A stretch of 32,940 nt of DNA from Bacteroidales bacterium (GCA_017454945.1 JAFTCA010000029.1:1-32940); one strand, 5' to 3'; counted from the stretch's first letter, positions 6,207 to 15,512 are shown. A program made the numbers and translations. Notes: generated by a model not told the origin, from the sequence alone.

Positions 6207-8264
6207 ATGAGGCGTATGTATAAATTTTTCTGCTCCGTGCTGTTGGCGTTGTGCCTATTGTCGGCTGAGGCACAAGTGGATTCGCTACTGCAAAGTGCTG
6301 AGGAACTGAATGATATGTTGCTGAATTATGTGGAGACAATCTTAGACGACGAGGAACAACAGGAGTCGGTGGACCTGTCGGATGAGTTGTCGGAGTTGGA
6401 GGCCTCTTCCGATGGTCGCTGGTCGGTCAACACGTTGAGTTATGAGGTGGCGCTTAATATTCTCCATCTGACTGATTATCAGTATTATCAATTGCAAGTT
6501 TATATAGAGAAATATGGTGCTTTGGTCACATTGAACGAGCTGTTGGCGGTGGAGGGCTTTACCTATGAAGATTGGTTGCGTCTGCGACCACTCTTGGTGA
6601 CCACGCCGCCCATGCAGCGCCGACAGCCTTTCCGCCATTTTTTCAAGCGGGCGCGTCAGACTCTGTTGCTACGCTATGGGCGCGTGTTGGAGAAGCAAGC
6701 AGGCTACGATGCGGAGCGCACCAACGGCTATTTGGGCTCGCCCGACCGATTGGCATTTCGCTATCAGTTCACATCGTCGGATGTTTTCTCGCTGGGTTTG
6801 GCTGCCGAGAAAGATGCTGGCGAGCAGCTCTTTAAAGGTGCGCAGCGTCAAGGGTTCGACCACTATTCATTCAGTATGGCGTTAAAAAATATCGGCATCC
6901 TCAAGTGTGCCGCCATTGGTGATTATAGGCTCAATCTCGGCCAGGGACTGGTGGTGGGCTCGTCGCTGATGAGTGGGAAGGGAGGTGGCGTGGGCCTACG
7001 CAAGTTCTCGTCGGGCGTTAAGCCCGTGACACCGCTCAGCGAGGGGCTTTTCTTTCGGGGTGCAGCCGTCGAGTTGGGCAATGCCAACTATACGGGCACC
7101 GTTTTCTATTCGAGTAGGCGCTACGATGGGAAAATTAACGGGGATGGTACTTACGAGGGACCGCTGTCGCAGGTGGGCTACCATCGTACGGCTAACGAGT
7201 GTGCCAAGATGAATGTGCTCCGTAATCACCTGGTTGGCGCCGATTTCCGAATGGTTCGGCGACTGTTCCGTGTGGGTGCCCGCGTGTTGTGGGCCTATTT
7301 TCCGCGCAAGGTAATTTTGGGAGATGCTGTATATCAGCAATATAACTTTACGGGCAACTATATGTTCAATGCGTCGGTTGATTACCAGTGCTTGCTGCGG
7401 AAAGTGATTCTCTTTGGTGAGTTGGCCATGTGCGAGTCGCCAGCATGGGCGTGTCTGCAAGGTCTGCAGTGGCATGTCGACCCCCGTTTGCAAGTGGCAG
7501 CCCTCTTCCGCCACTTCTCACCACGCTATCATGCGCTCTATGGCAGCGGCTTTGGTGGTAAGGCTCAGAATGAAACTGGTGTCTATGTGGTGGCGGATGT
7601 TGTTGTGGGTAAGCGGCTTAATGTATTGCTCTATCACGATTACTGCCACTATCCGTGGCTCAAATATCAAGTCGATGCGCCTTCGTCAAGAATGGAGACA
7701 GGCATGACACTCACGCTGGATATTCGCCGCCAAACGCGATTGAAATGGCTGTACCGTAGGTTGCAGCGCGAAGTGAATAGGATTTCAGAAAATGGCTACT
7801 GGAATGTTTTGATGCCGAAAATCACCCATAGCATCAAGATGGGGATTAGCTATCAGCCGTTGCCTGTGCTGTCGATGAAAACCGAACTTGATTGGTTGCT
7901 GAATCGCTATCCAAACGAAAAGAGAACGCGTCAGGGCTGGCTCTTTTATCAGGATGTGAATGTGACTTTCCCCAAACCTAATCTTAGCGTCAAGTGCCGA
8001 CTGGCTTTCTTCGACACGCCCTCGTACGATGAACGACTCTACGCCTACGAAAGCGATGTGTTGTACGCTTTTACGGTCAACAGTTACTACGGCCGCGGCT
8101 GTCGTGCCGTGTTGGTGCTAAAGTACCGCTGGCGTTTCTTGGATGTGTGGGTGCGACTGGCGCAGAGCTACTACTTCTATTCCGACAAAGTCGGTAGCGG
8201 TTTAACACAAATAAATGGGCATCATAAGACGGAACTGCGCCTGCAGTGCTGCTTCCGATTGTGA
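6207..8264 (+). CDS. Helix-hairpin-helix domain protein with C-terminal beta-barrel-like region
   Basis: Signal peptide (about 1-23), acidic linker rich in Glu/Asp/Ser (about 30-70), then a ComEA/HHH_3-like helix-hairpin-helix block (about 75-130: ALNILHLTDYQYYQLQVYIE and TLNELLAVEGFTYEDWLRLRPLL). About 530 residues of alternating amphipathic beta strands follow, ending with AFFDTPSYDERLYAYESD and an aromatic terminal strand. This layout, about 685 residues, is a conserved but uncharacterised Bacteroidota family. The start was set at ATG 6207 because the signal peptide begins there; the open frame upstream (from 6048) overlaps the previous gene and looks non-coding. Its stop is 2 bases from the convergent queA stop. 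DNA binding or uptake is a guess from the HhH fold. Confidence 0.85.
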   Translation: MRRMYKFFCSVLLALCLLSAEAQVDSLLQSAEELNDMLLNYVETILDDEEQQESVDLSDELSELEASSDGRWSVNTLSYEVALNILHLTDYQYYQLQVYIEKYGALVTLNELLAVEGFTYEDWLRLRPLLVTTPPMQRRQPFRHFFKRARQTLLLRYGRVLEKQAGYDAERTNGYLGSPDRLAFRYQFTSSDVFSLGLAAEKDAGEQLFKGAQRQGFDHYSFSMALKNIGILKCAAIGDYRLNLGQGLVVGSSLMSGKGGGVGLRKFSSGVKPVTPLSEGLFFRGAAVELGNANYTGTVFYSSRRYDGKINGDGTYEGPLSQVGYHRTANECAKMNVLRNHLVGADFRMVRRLFRVGARVLWAYFPRKVILGDAVYQQYNFTGNYMFNASVDYQCLLRKVILFGELAMCESPAWACLQGLQWHVDPRLQVAALFRHFSPRYHALYGSGFGGKAQNETGVYVVADVVVGKRLNVLLYHDYCHYPWLKYQVDAPSSRMETGMTLTLDIRRQTRLKWLYRRLQREVNRISENGYWNVLMPKITHSIKMGISYQPLPVLSMKTELDWLLNRYPNEKRTRQGWLFYQDVNVTFPKPNLSVKCRLAFFDTPSYDERLYAYESDVLYAFTVNSYYGRGCRAVLVLKYRWRFLDVWVRLAQSYYFYSDKVGSGLTQINGHHKTELRLQCCFRL

Positions 8265-8266
8265 GA

Positions 8267-9496
8267 TTAGTCGTTGATATAGAGGTTGGAATCGCCGTAG
8301 CTGAGGAAGCGATAGTCATGGCTCAGCGCATGCTCATACACGCGATGCCAGTCGTTGCCGATGATGGAGGCGATGAGCAGCAGCAGTGTGCTCTTGGGCT
8401 GGTGGAAGTTGGTGATGATGCCCTGTATCATGTGATGCTTGTAAGTGGGCACAATCATCAGGCGGGTGGCGCCGGCAATGTGGTCTGTGTGCTGGGTGCC
8501 CATATAGTCTTGCAGGGCTTTCAGCGACTGCTCTGCAGTGATGCTGGCGAATTGCGGGTTCTCGTAGGCTTCCCATTGCTCGATGAGGAACGGGGAGGGT
8601 AGGGAGAGGCAGAGTTTGGCGCCCATTAGAAATAGCGACTCCAAGGTGCGCACCACCGTGGTGCCGACTGCAATGCGGCGTTTCTGCGTGTCGTGCAGCA
8701 GCTGTTCTATCAGGTCTTTCGTGATGATGACCTGCTCTTGGTGCATGTAGTGGTCGCCAATCAGTTCGGTGGTGACGGGCTTGAAAGTGCCAGCGCCGAC
8801 ATGTAGTGTAAGATATTGCAGGTCAATTCCTTTCTGACGAAGATTTGCCAGCACATTCTCCGAAAAGTGCAGTCCAGCCGTGGGGGCGGCCACCGAGCCG
8901 TCGTGGCGTGCATAGACCGTCTGGTAGCGGGCTTCGTCTTCAGCCGAGGCCTCACGCTTGATGTAGGCGGGTAGCGGCATTTTGCCGTAGGCTTCAATCC
9001 ATTCGGCAAAGGTGATGTCTTTGTCGTTCCAGGTGAAGGTCACGGGAAAGGCACCGTCGCAGTTGTCGCCCTTTTCGGCGGTGATTTGCACCTCACGGTC
9101 ACGCACTTGTGCAACAAGGGTGAGCGGGTGTTTCCAGCGCTTGGCATTGCCTACGAAGCACTTCCAGGTGACGGGACTGGTCTGCGTGAAAGCGGAAGCC
9201 AATTCGGTGGTGGGCAGCATCGGTTCCAGACAGAAAATCTCGATGGCGGCACCAGTGGCGTTATGCACACGCAGGCGCGCATGGATGACCTTCGAGTTGT
9301 TGAAAATCAGCATGGTATCGCGGTCTAGAAAGTCGGCCAGCTGGTAAAAATGGCTGTCGGTAATCTCACCGTTGCGATAAACCAGCAGTTTGGAGGTGTC
9401 GCGCGGCTCCTTGGGATAAAAAGCTATCCGCTCCTCTGGTAGAGGATAGTCGTAATCGGCAATACGAATGCTTTTTTCTTTCAAAGGTGCGCTCAT
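8267..9496 (-). CDS. queA: S-adenosylmethionine:tRNA ribosyltransferase-isomerase
   Basis: Transfers and rearranges the ribosyl group of SAM onto preQ1 at tRNA position 34 to give epoxyqueuosine, the penultimate step of queuosine synthesis. Family hallmarks are DYDYPLPEERIAFYP near the N-terminus, LIFNNSKVIHARL, the VAAPTAGLHF segment, LHVGAGTFKPV, and the C-terminal YRFLSYGDSNL. The frame opens at a TTG (9517), but the ATG at 9494-9496 fits the family N-terminus, and the -7 promoter box covers the TTG, so the ATG start (409 residues) is preferred. A monocistronic unit squeezed between a convergent gene and the end of a C10 peptidase gene. Confidence 0.95.
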   Translation of the reverse strand: MSAPLKEKSIRIADYDYPLPEERIAFYPKEPRDTSKLLVYRNGEITDSHFYQLADFLDRDTMLIFNNSKVIHARLRVHNATGAAIEIFCLEPMLPTTELASAFTQTSPVTWKCFVGNAKRWKHPLTLVAQVRDREVQITAEKGDNCDGAFPVTFTWNDKDITFAEWIEAYGKMPLPAYIKREASAEDEARYQTVYARHDGSVAAPTAGLHFSENVLANLRQKGIDLQYLTLHVGAGTFKPVTTELIGDHYMHQEQVIITKDLIEQLLHDTQKRRIAVGTTVVRTLESLFLMGAKLCLSLPSPFLIEQWEAYENPQFASITAEQSLKALQDYMGTQHTDHIAGATRLMIVPTYKHHMIQGIITNFHQPKSTLLLLIASIIGNDWHRVYEHALSHDYRFLSYGDSNLYIND

Positions 9497-9514
9497 TGTT
9501 TTTAAAATGTGGCG

Positions 9515-9522
9515 CAAAAATA
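9515..9522 (-). promoter_or_regulatory. Candidate -7 promoter element for queA
   Basis: TATTTTTG on the minus strand matches TAnnTTTG. It lies in the 39-bp gap between the upstream peptidase stop and the queA ATG, implying a leader near 12 nt. It excludes the TTG at 9517 as a start codon. Confidence 0.55.
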
Positions 9523-9535
9523 CGAAAAGTTGCCG

Positions 9536-10969
9536 TTATTTCACCCACTTCTTTGTAATCACGCCTTCCGTTGTGACTACCCGCATAAAGTACAGGCCTG
9601 GCGGCAGATCACCGACTTGGAACTCGCGCTGGTTTCCGTTGTAAGTGCGCAGCAGTTGCCCGGCAGCGTTCAGTATCTCAGTGGTTTTCACTTCGGTGCC
9701 TTCGTCGATGGTTATATGCAAAATTTCTACCGCCGGATTGGGGTAGATGGCGCACATTGGCTTGCTGTTCTCGGCAATGCCTGTGTTGTCCTTCGGCTCA
9801 ATGCCGATAAGGCAAGCTTGGAGGTATGAAAAGTTGTAATTGAGCGGTGTGATGGCATCTAAGCGGAAATAGCCGTCTTCTCTACCGCTCCAGCCCCAAT
9901 TAAAATGGAAGAAATTGTCGCTGTTGTATCCATCGCAAACAAACGCATGACCCATCGAATTGATCTCGGTCGATGTCTGCCCTTGATATAGGCAGGGGCG
10001 GTTGTTGTCCAGTTCTTGTTTGATCAAGGCAAGCCAATCCGCATCCGAATAATTGCTCTTTTTAACATATTGTATTTGAGAGGAATATCCGAAATATTGG
10101 GTGAACGGTTGTTGCGCATAGGTGATGTGCGCCAAACTGCCACCGCGACTTCGGATGTCGTAATTCATATTGCAAGCCACGCCGCAGTGGTACATAAGGG
10201 TGGCAACTGCATTTTTCTCTGCTTCTGTGCTTGAAGCAGTTAAGGTGAGAGGCATATTGGCCCATGCGTAGGTGGTTGCGCCAAAATCAGCGGATTGCTC
10301 TCCGTATTCGGGATGAGCGTTTACGGTATAGTTATGGGTTCCAATGCCATGTGTCGGATACTCCCAATGTTTCATTATCTGTGCCATGGAGGTGGCTACA
10401 CAGCCAGCCAGTGTGTATTCGCCAGCAGCCTCGTCGTAAGGACACATGTTGTTATACAGCACGGCACCGTCGTTGGAGTGGTTCCGTTGTGCCCATTGGG
10501 TTTTTATCAACGGCTCAACACTACCACCTTTGGTTTCCAATAAGCCTCCGTTACGCAAGGTTTCCCATTCGCTTGAAGCCATCGTGGAAGATGCCGCATT
10601 GTGCTCTATAATGTAGAGGATGTCCTGTTCGTAGTGATTAATCCACCAGCGGGCATTGTCGGGCATCTCGTAATAGTCGAAGCTGCCTTCATCGCTGTAG
10701 CCCAATACGGGTATCGAGCGGTCGTCGCCCGCTACTAAGACAAAACCGTTGTCCGCAGAGGCGTTAAAGACGTAGATATGCTGGTAGGGCGTTTGAACTG
10801 TGACATCCACCAGTTCAGGCATGTTTTGTTGTTTCAAAAGAGATTTCGCCATCACCTGCTGGCGGTAGAAATTGGTGGCCACCTTGGCTGCCGTCATCGG
10901 GTCAACGGGAGCAGCGCAGAGATTCAATGATAAAATGATGAAAGAAAAGTACAGACAGAGTCGTTTCAT
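9536..10969 (-). CDS. Secreted C10-family cysteine peptidase (streptopain/interpain-like), minimal form
   Basis: Extracellular papain-fold protease. Signal peptide (1-20, ending CAAP); Spi/I69-like propeptide (about 22-125, with YQHIYVFNASADNGFVLVAG); C10 catalytic domain (about 150-392) with nucleophile Cys190 in AGCVATSMAQ, His341 in GHAFVCDGY and the active-site Trp360 in FNWGW; type IX secretion sorting domain (about 405-477) starting YPNPA and ending VITKKWVK. At 477 residues it is the minimal architecture of the three paralogues. It starts 54 nt after the stop of the next peptidase gene, and the leader between them is a heptamer repeat array, so it is probably read through from that gene. 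Host or dietary protein degradation is inferred from family members in periodontal species. Confidence 0.95.
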   Translation of the reverse strand: MKRLCLYFSFIILSLNLCAAPVDPMTAAKVATNFYRQQVMAKSLLKQQNMPELVDVTVQTPYQHIYVFNASADNGFVLVAGDDRSIPVLGYSDEGSFDYYEMPDNARWWINHYEQDILYIIEHNAASSTMASSEWETLRNGGLLETKGGSVEPLIKTQWAQRNHSNDGAVLYNNMCPYDEAAGEYTLAGCVATSMAQIMKHWEYPTHGIGTHNYTVNAHPEYGEQSADFGATTYAWANMPLTLTASSTEAEKNAVATLMYHCGVACNMNYDIRSRGGSLAHITYAQQPFTQYFGYSSQIQYVKKSNYSDADWLALIKQELDNNRPCLYQGQTSTEINSMGHAFVCDGYNSDNFFHFNWGWSGREDGYFRLDAITPLNYNFSYLQACLIGIEPKDNTGIAENSKPMCAIYPNPAVEILHITIDEGTEVKTTEILNAAGQLLRTYNGNQREFQVGDLPPGLYFMRVVTTEGVITKKWVK

Positions 10970-11011
10970 GTTCTTTGTTCTTTGTTTTTTGTTCTTTGTT
11001 CTTTGTTCTTG
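10970..11011. repeat. Six tandem heptamers forming the leader of a C10 peptidase gene
   Basis: Units GTTCTTT, GTTCTTT, GTTTTTT, GTTCTTT, GTTCTTT, GTTCTTG follow one another without a gap, beginning at the base next to the ATG of the 477-residue peptidase. In the mRNA this is a run of AAAGAAC units directly before the start codon, with no Shine-Dalgarno site. Confidence 0.9.
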
Positions 11012-11023
11012 ATTATCATCTAT

Positions 11024-13807
11024 TTACTTTACCCACTTCTTCGTAATCACGCCTTCTGATGTAACAACCCGCATAAAGTACAATCCCGACGGCAAATCGC
11101 CGACATGGAACTCGCGCTGGCTGTCAGGATAGGTGCGCAATAACTGGCCTTGGGCATTCACAAATTCTATTTCTTTGATCGCAACATCTTTAGCTATAGT
11201 TAGATATAGCTTGTCTATCGCAGGATTGGGGTAGAGTGTCAATTCTTCATCTTCAAACTCTTCAATTCCAGTGTTAGAGGACCGGGAAATATTGATGATG
11301 AACTGATAAGTGCCTAAATCGTTATCGTTGCCATTGAATCCTTTGATTCTGAAATAAATGGGTCCTCCACCATTAAGGGTTGTGGCGGGCATTTCATTGT
11401 CGTATGTGCCTGAGGTGTTTGTGCCGTTCAGCGAGAATGCCAACGCTCCGTAGGCCGAATAGGAAGAAGAGTTATTATATCTGTCGTACATTAGAGCACT
11501 GACCGTGTATTTATAGCCTGCAGGCAGGGTGATTTTATAATAATCTACATCTGTTGACACATGCAGGTTGGCATTGATGGTGAAGGTCCTGTTGTTGGTT
11601 GAAATGGTCCCTAAGTCGTAGGCGGTGGATGACGTGTTGTTTTGCTCGTAAGCGTCGGGTTGGAGAGCGGTACCAGCAGCTTGGGTGACTGTAATCGTCT
11701 TGGAACCAACACCGTTGCTGCCCGTTATTGTGATGGTGGCCGACCGTGCCGAATTGGAGTTGTTAGTAGCTGCGGTGACCGTAATCGTACCGCTTTCGGT
11801 TCCGCTTTTGGGCGACAAGGTGAGCCAGGAGGCCGAGGTGCTGGCTGTCCAGTCAACATTGCCGGTTACGGAGACTGCCTGACTGCTACCCGCAGCTTGG
11901 AACGACACCGAGGAGGGCGACACAGCAAGGGTGGGTGAGGCTACAACGGTGACAAGGACAGGGTTCTGGTGTTTTGAACTGCCTGCATAATACCATTGCG
12001 TTTCACCTTCTCGCTGATAGGCCAACTCCATAAGATAGGTGCCCGTGGCTGCTGTGATGGTTCCCGTAAAGTTCAGTCCGTTGGTGTAGTGGTAGTTGGC
12101 TTGCAAGCCATTTGTAACATTCAGTACCTGAATATTTTGCACATTTGAGCCGGTTTCCACATTGGACAGATTTACTCGTACTTTCCCATAGAATGTTGAG
12201 GAACCAGAATTCCATACATCCACATTGACGGTTGCCTCCTGCCCTTGGATGAAGGTGGTTTTGGAAAAATCGGAATTGGTCTCCATCTGCGCCGAATAGG
12301 TGATGTTAAACGTCGTTGAGGAAGAGGCATTGGTGCCGTTGGGAACCAGTTCCCAGTTGCTTCCATCTACGCTGTAAAAGGCGTAGGCACGATATTTGCC
12401 AGGAATCAAGGGCACTCCTCCCGTGATGTTGATATTGCCTGTGGAGTGATAATTTGGCTGTAAGCTGCTGACATTGAACTTCTGATTGCAAATGGCAATA
12501 TCCTCTTCGTTAAATATGGCAACGGCTAATTTCCCGGTGAAATTATTGGCACCTTTGTTAGAAACCTGAATGGTCCCCGTGATATTTTTCCCGAAACGGG
12601 CATCCTCTACGGTAAGTGTCGAATACATTTTCAAATTGGGTGTGGCCGTGCTGCTGCTGACCGGCTTGATGCCGATAACGGCGCCTTGGTTGACGGTATA
12701 GCTGCCATTGCCAGCCCCTGTGCCACCCGTGCCGGGGGTCAGGTTGCTGGTGGAGTAGTAGCCGTCACAGTAGCCGCCCCATCCCCAGTTGAAATGGAAT
12801 TGGTTGCTGGAATTATAGCCGTCGCAAACAAAGGCATGGCCGCCTTCGCCCTGGCCTCTGTAAAGGACAGGCCTTCCTGCATTCAGCTCGGTTTGTATTA
12901 AGGTTGTCCAGCCGCTTTCCGAATAATTGCTCTTCCGAACATAATGCGCCCCATTGTCGTATTTGAAGTAGTTTATCAAAGCGTTGGGGACATTTTGCGT
13001 GGAAGCACTGCTGCCGTCATAACCGTAGTTCATATCGATGCTTACACCACAATGATACATCAGTGTGGCTACGGCATTGACTTGTGTGGACGAGCTGGAA
13101 CTGGTGAGCTTGGTGGGCATGTTGGACCAGTCGTAGGTGGTGTTGGCAAAGTTGGCCGATTGGGTGCCATAGTACTCGCAGTTGTAAGAATGATAGCTTC
13201 GCCCTTGTGCCGGATAGTTCCAGAATTTCATCACTTGTGCCATGGCAGTGGCAACGCAGCCCGTCACGGTCCGTTTGTTTACAGAACTGTTGTAAGGACA
13301 CAGGTTGTTGTAATAAGGCGACTGGCTCCATTGCGTCTTTACCAGCGGATTAACACTGCTACCTTTGGCTGCCAAAGAACCGCCTTTGCGTAAGGTTTTC
13401 CATTCGTCAGCGGTGGTCTCGTATGGCTCGGCGTCGTTGGCAATTATCCAAGCAAGTTCTTCTTCGTAGTGCATGATCCATGCTCGGGCATTAGTGGGCA
13501 TATTGTCGTAGTCGAAGCTCCCTTCCTCGCTGTAACCAAGGATGGGTATCGAGCGGTCGTCGCCCGCCACTAAGACAAAACCGTTGTCCGCAGAGGCGTT
13601 AAAGACGTAGATGTGCTGGTAGGGCGTCTGGGCCGTTACATCTTGCAAGGTGATCTGCGCCTTGGTCCGACTCGTTTGCGAGTTGGCTATCACCTGCTGG
13701 CGATAGAAATTGGTGGCCACCTTGGCAGCCGTTATCGGATCTACAGGGTCGGCGCAAAGATGCAATGCCGATATCAAGAATGAAAAATACAAAAAGAGTT
13801 TTCTCAT
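11024..13807 (-). CDS. Secreted multidomain C10 cysteine peptidase with BACON and PPC-like domains
   Basis: Signal peptide (1-20); Spi-like propeptide (about 22-125); C10 domain with Cys184 (TGCVATAMAQ), His324 (GGHAFVCDGY) and Trp in FNWGWGG; two Ig/CARDB-like beta domains (about 390-500 and 503-622); a BACON domain (about 625-712, with FQAAGSSQAVSVTGNVDW and WLTLSPKSGT); a PPC-like domain (about 718-842, opening DAYEQNNTSSTAYDLG); type IX sorting domain (856-927, YPNPA to KKWVK). The total is 927 residues. The N-terminal half closely matches its neighbours; for example DNA around 13551-13629 is nearly identical to 10718-10795, indicating recent duplication or gene conversion. BACON and PPC domains probably bind glycans or mucins (known of families, not shown here). 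Confidence 0.95.
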   Translation of the reverse strand: MRKLFLYFSFLISALHLCADPVDPITAAKVATNFYRQQVIANSQTSRTKAQITLQDVTAQTPYQHIYVFNASADNGFVLVAGDDRSIPILGYSEEGSFDYDNMPTNARAWIMHYEEELAWIIANDAEPYETTADEWKTLRKGGSLAAKGSSVNPLVKTQWSQSPYYNNLCPYNSSVNKRTVTGCVATAMAQVMKFWNYPAQGRSYHSYNCEYYGTQSANFANTTYDWSNMPTKLTSSSSSTQVNAVATLMYHCGVSIDMNYGYDGSSASTQNVPNALINYFKYDNGAHYVRKSNYSESGWTTLIQTELNAGRPVLYRGQGEGGHAFVCDGYNSSNQFHFNWGWGGYCDGYYSTSNLTPGTGGTGAGNGSYTVNQGAVIGIKPVSSSTATPNLKMYSTLTVEDARFGKNITGTIQVSNKGANNFTGKLAVAIFNEEDIAICNQKFNVSSLQPNYHSTGNINITGGVPLIPGKYRAYAFYSVDGSNWELVPNGTNASSSTTFNITYSAQMETNSDFSKTTFIQGQEATVNVDVWNSGSSTFYGKVRVNLSNVETGSNVQNIQVLNVTNGLQANYHYTNGLNFTGTITAATGTYLMELAYQREGETQWYYAGSSKHQNPVLVTVVASPTLAVSPSSVSFQAAGSSQAVSVTGNVDWTASTSASWLTLSPKSGTESGTITVTAATNNSNSARSATITITGSNGVGSKTITVTQAAGTALQPDAYEQNNTSSTAYDLGTISTNNRTFTINANLHVSTDVDYYKITLPAGYKYTVSALMYDRYNNSSSYSAYGALAFSLNGTNTSGTYDNEMPATTLNGGGPIYFRIKGFNGNDNDLGTYQFIINISRSSNTGIEEFEDEELTLYPNPAIDKLYLTIAKDVAIKEIEFVNAQGQLLRTYPDSQREFHVGDLPSGLYFMRVVTSEGVITKKWVK

Positions 13808-13863
13808 TGCTCTAGGTCGTTATTTAATTGTGATACAAATAAATCTGTTTAAGATTACGGCTG

Positions 13864-13871
13864 CAAATATA
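13864..13871 (-). promoter_or_regulatory. Candidate -7 promoter element for the 927-residue C10 peptidase
   Basis: TATATTTG on the minus strand matches TAnnTTTG, 57 bases before the ATG. A long dispersed repeat begins 75 bases further upstream. Confidence 0.55.
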
Positions 13872-13946
13872 CATACATTTTATGTTTTTTTGTTATAAAA
13901 AAATGATAATTGATAATGTGTCTTTGTTGCCAAAATAGGGGATGCT

Positions 13947-14280
13947 GCGGCGCATTTCCGTCTTGCTCCGTTGCACCATCATCGCGGCGCCGCAATGAAT
14001 TTTGTGGCCTCTCTGTTCTACCGAGCGGTGCACGCCTGCCAGCGTGCGGGGTGGTATGTGGCGTTATCTCCATGTGGCGGTGCCTGCCCCCCCCTGAGCG
14101 TGCCGAAGTGCGAAGCCGATGACAGTTGTTGCTTCTTGCAGCTGAGGTCTCTGAGCTTGCCGAAGTGCCGAAACCGCCGTCATTTCGAGGCTGCGCCAGC
14201 AGCCGAAGAAATCCCTTTGAATTATGAATGTTACTGGTGTGTGACCTGTAGGCCCTTAGGCCAGCCACGCTCGATAGAAC
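13947..14280. repeat. Long dispersed repeat, copy A (one 57-bp module)
   Basis: This GC-rich block of about 334 bp matches 18863-19252 over its whole length, from GCGGCGCATTTCCGTC to CTCGATAGAAC. It contains the palindrome GCGGCGCCGC, one full 57-bp module starting GCCGAAGTGCG, the hairpin GGCTGC-GCCA-GCAGCC and a GGCC-CTTA-GGCC hairpin. Open frames inside it are low-complexity and differ between copies. The gene-free stretch 13808-14369 also holds the peptidase promoter and, at 14304-14323, a hairpin CGCAGGCC-GTTA-GGTCTGCG. Confidence 0.85.
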
Positions 14281-14369
14281 AAACGACGCACAACATCAAC
14301 ATCGCAGGCCGTTAGGTCTGCGGCGATTTATGTCAGTCATCACCGAAGTAGTAGGTACAGGTATAAATG

Positions 14370-15512
14370 TTATTCCACCGGTACCCTAACCTGAGTGCTC
14401 GATACCGACATGCGACGCTTGTTTAGCGTAACATAACGTGGCTGTGTTTTCCAACGTTCATACTGGACATCTTGATACACAGTTGTCTCGATAATGGCAA
14501 CGACTTGCACATATACATCAATTTTTCTAAAATTGTTGTCATTATATAGGCACAAATAATATTCTCCTTGTAAATTATTATCGGTAAATTTATAATAGTC
14601 AGACTTGATATTTCCTCTTTTCAAATATTGATAGCCAATCCCTTGCATAAAATTGTTCTTGTTCCATGCATTCGGAACGATGGCAAACACAACATCCTCT
14701 TGGTCTTCAGGATTGGGAATAGCTAGACCAGTTATAAGATTTGCGGCATATCCGACCAGAGCATTTGTTGTAATAATCTTAGTAGCTTTACCCGTTAAAT
14801 TTTGGATGGAGGATTTGTTTCTACTAAAAAAATTATTTGAATTGTCTCCAACGCTAATGTAATAGGCCCATGAAACTACGATGTCTTCCTGATTATGTGA
14901 AATTTTGTTCTGTGGTAATGTGATGGCAACAGAAGCTTTTGGACTGTAATCGAGGTTTGTTCTAGAATGAACAACTATATTTCGGTCAACCACTTGTTCG
15001 GGTCTTAGTTCTCGAGAGACGACCTCTCTTACTGTCTCAGTGTAAGGAATATTGTCATATCCCACTAAAGAATCCTCCTTGTATGAAGTCCAAGTTGTGT
15101 CGTATTTCGTAATCCATTTCCAATTGGTGTTAAAATTGGCGGTGGCGCTACTCTGTGGAATGCGCGATATGGTAATGTGGCATTCACGGGCGGCTAATAC
15201 GGGACTGGTTAATCTAAAGAGATAAACTCCTTTTTGGTGAACATGAATAGTCTTAGATGTTAAAGAATTGATATTAATGCTGCTGAATTTAGTGCTGGAT
15301 GGTTGTTCAATGACATCTATCTGTTTGATGGGCTTATTGTTACTTTCATCAAAATCAATAACAATCTGATCGCCAGCGGCAAAACTGAAATAGATTTCTT
15401 CCGTGCTGTTGGCTTTCAGTTTGAAAGTTCTGTCCATGAGTACAATAGGTGTTTGTGCCCATGCAGCAAAGCAACTTATCAGCAAGGTTATGAATATGAT
15501 TATCTTTTTCAT
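14370..15512 (-). CDS. Secreted protein of unknown function in operon with a C10 peptidase
   Basis: Family not recognised. Residues 1-19 form a signal peptide with a likely signal peptidase I site AWA/QT; a lipobox-like LISC at 11-14 also exists but is followed by hydrophobic residues, so lipidation is less likely. Residues about 25-135 look like a PPC-type beta-sandwich (FKLKANSTEEIYFSFAAGD ... GVYLFRLTSP). The remainder (about 140-380) is rich in beta strand and aromatic residues, ends in a basic segment (TLNKRRMSVSSTQVRVPVE), and has no type IX sorting domain. It starts 27 nt after the stop of the 975-residue peptidase, so the two are probably co-transcribed. It is more AT-rich than most of the window. 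A role as inhibitor, chaperone or surface partner of the peptidase is possible but unproven. Confidence 0.8.
   Translation of the reverse strand: MKKIIIFITLLISCFAAWAQTPIVLMDRTFKLKANSTEEIYFSFAAGDQIVIDFDESNNKPIKQIDVIEQPSSTKFSSININSLTSKTIHVHQKGVYLFRLTSPVLAARECHITISRIPQSSATANFNTNWKWITKYDTTWTSYKEDSLVGYDNIPYTETVREVVSRELRPEQVVDRNIVVHSRTNLDYSPKASVAITLPQNKISHNQEDIVVSWAYYISVGDNSNNFFSRNKSSIQNLTGKATKIITTNALVGYAANLITGLAIPNPEDQEDVVFAIVPNAWNKNNFMQGIGYQYLKRGNIKSDYYKFTDNNLQGEYYLCLYNDNNFRKIDVYVQVVAIIETTVYQDVQYERWKTQPRYVTLNKRRMSVSSTQVRVPVE

Noticed and set aside
9497..9517. TTG start adding seven residues to QueA
   Set aside because: The TTG lies inside the -7 promoter box, and the family N-terminus fits the ATG at 9496.
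13855..14268. Open frames within the long dispersed repeats (also 18826-19335 and 18980-19240)
   Set aside because: They cross non-coding repeat modules, differ between the two copies, and have low-complexity Ser/Thr/Arg-rich products.
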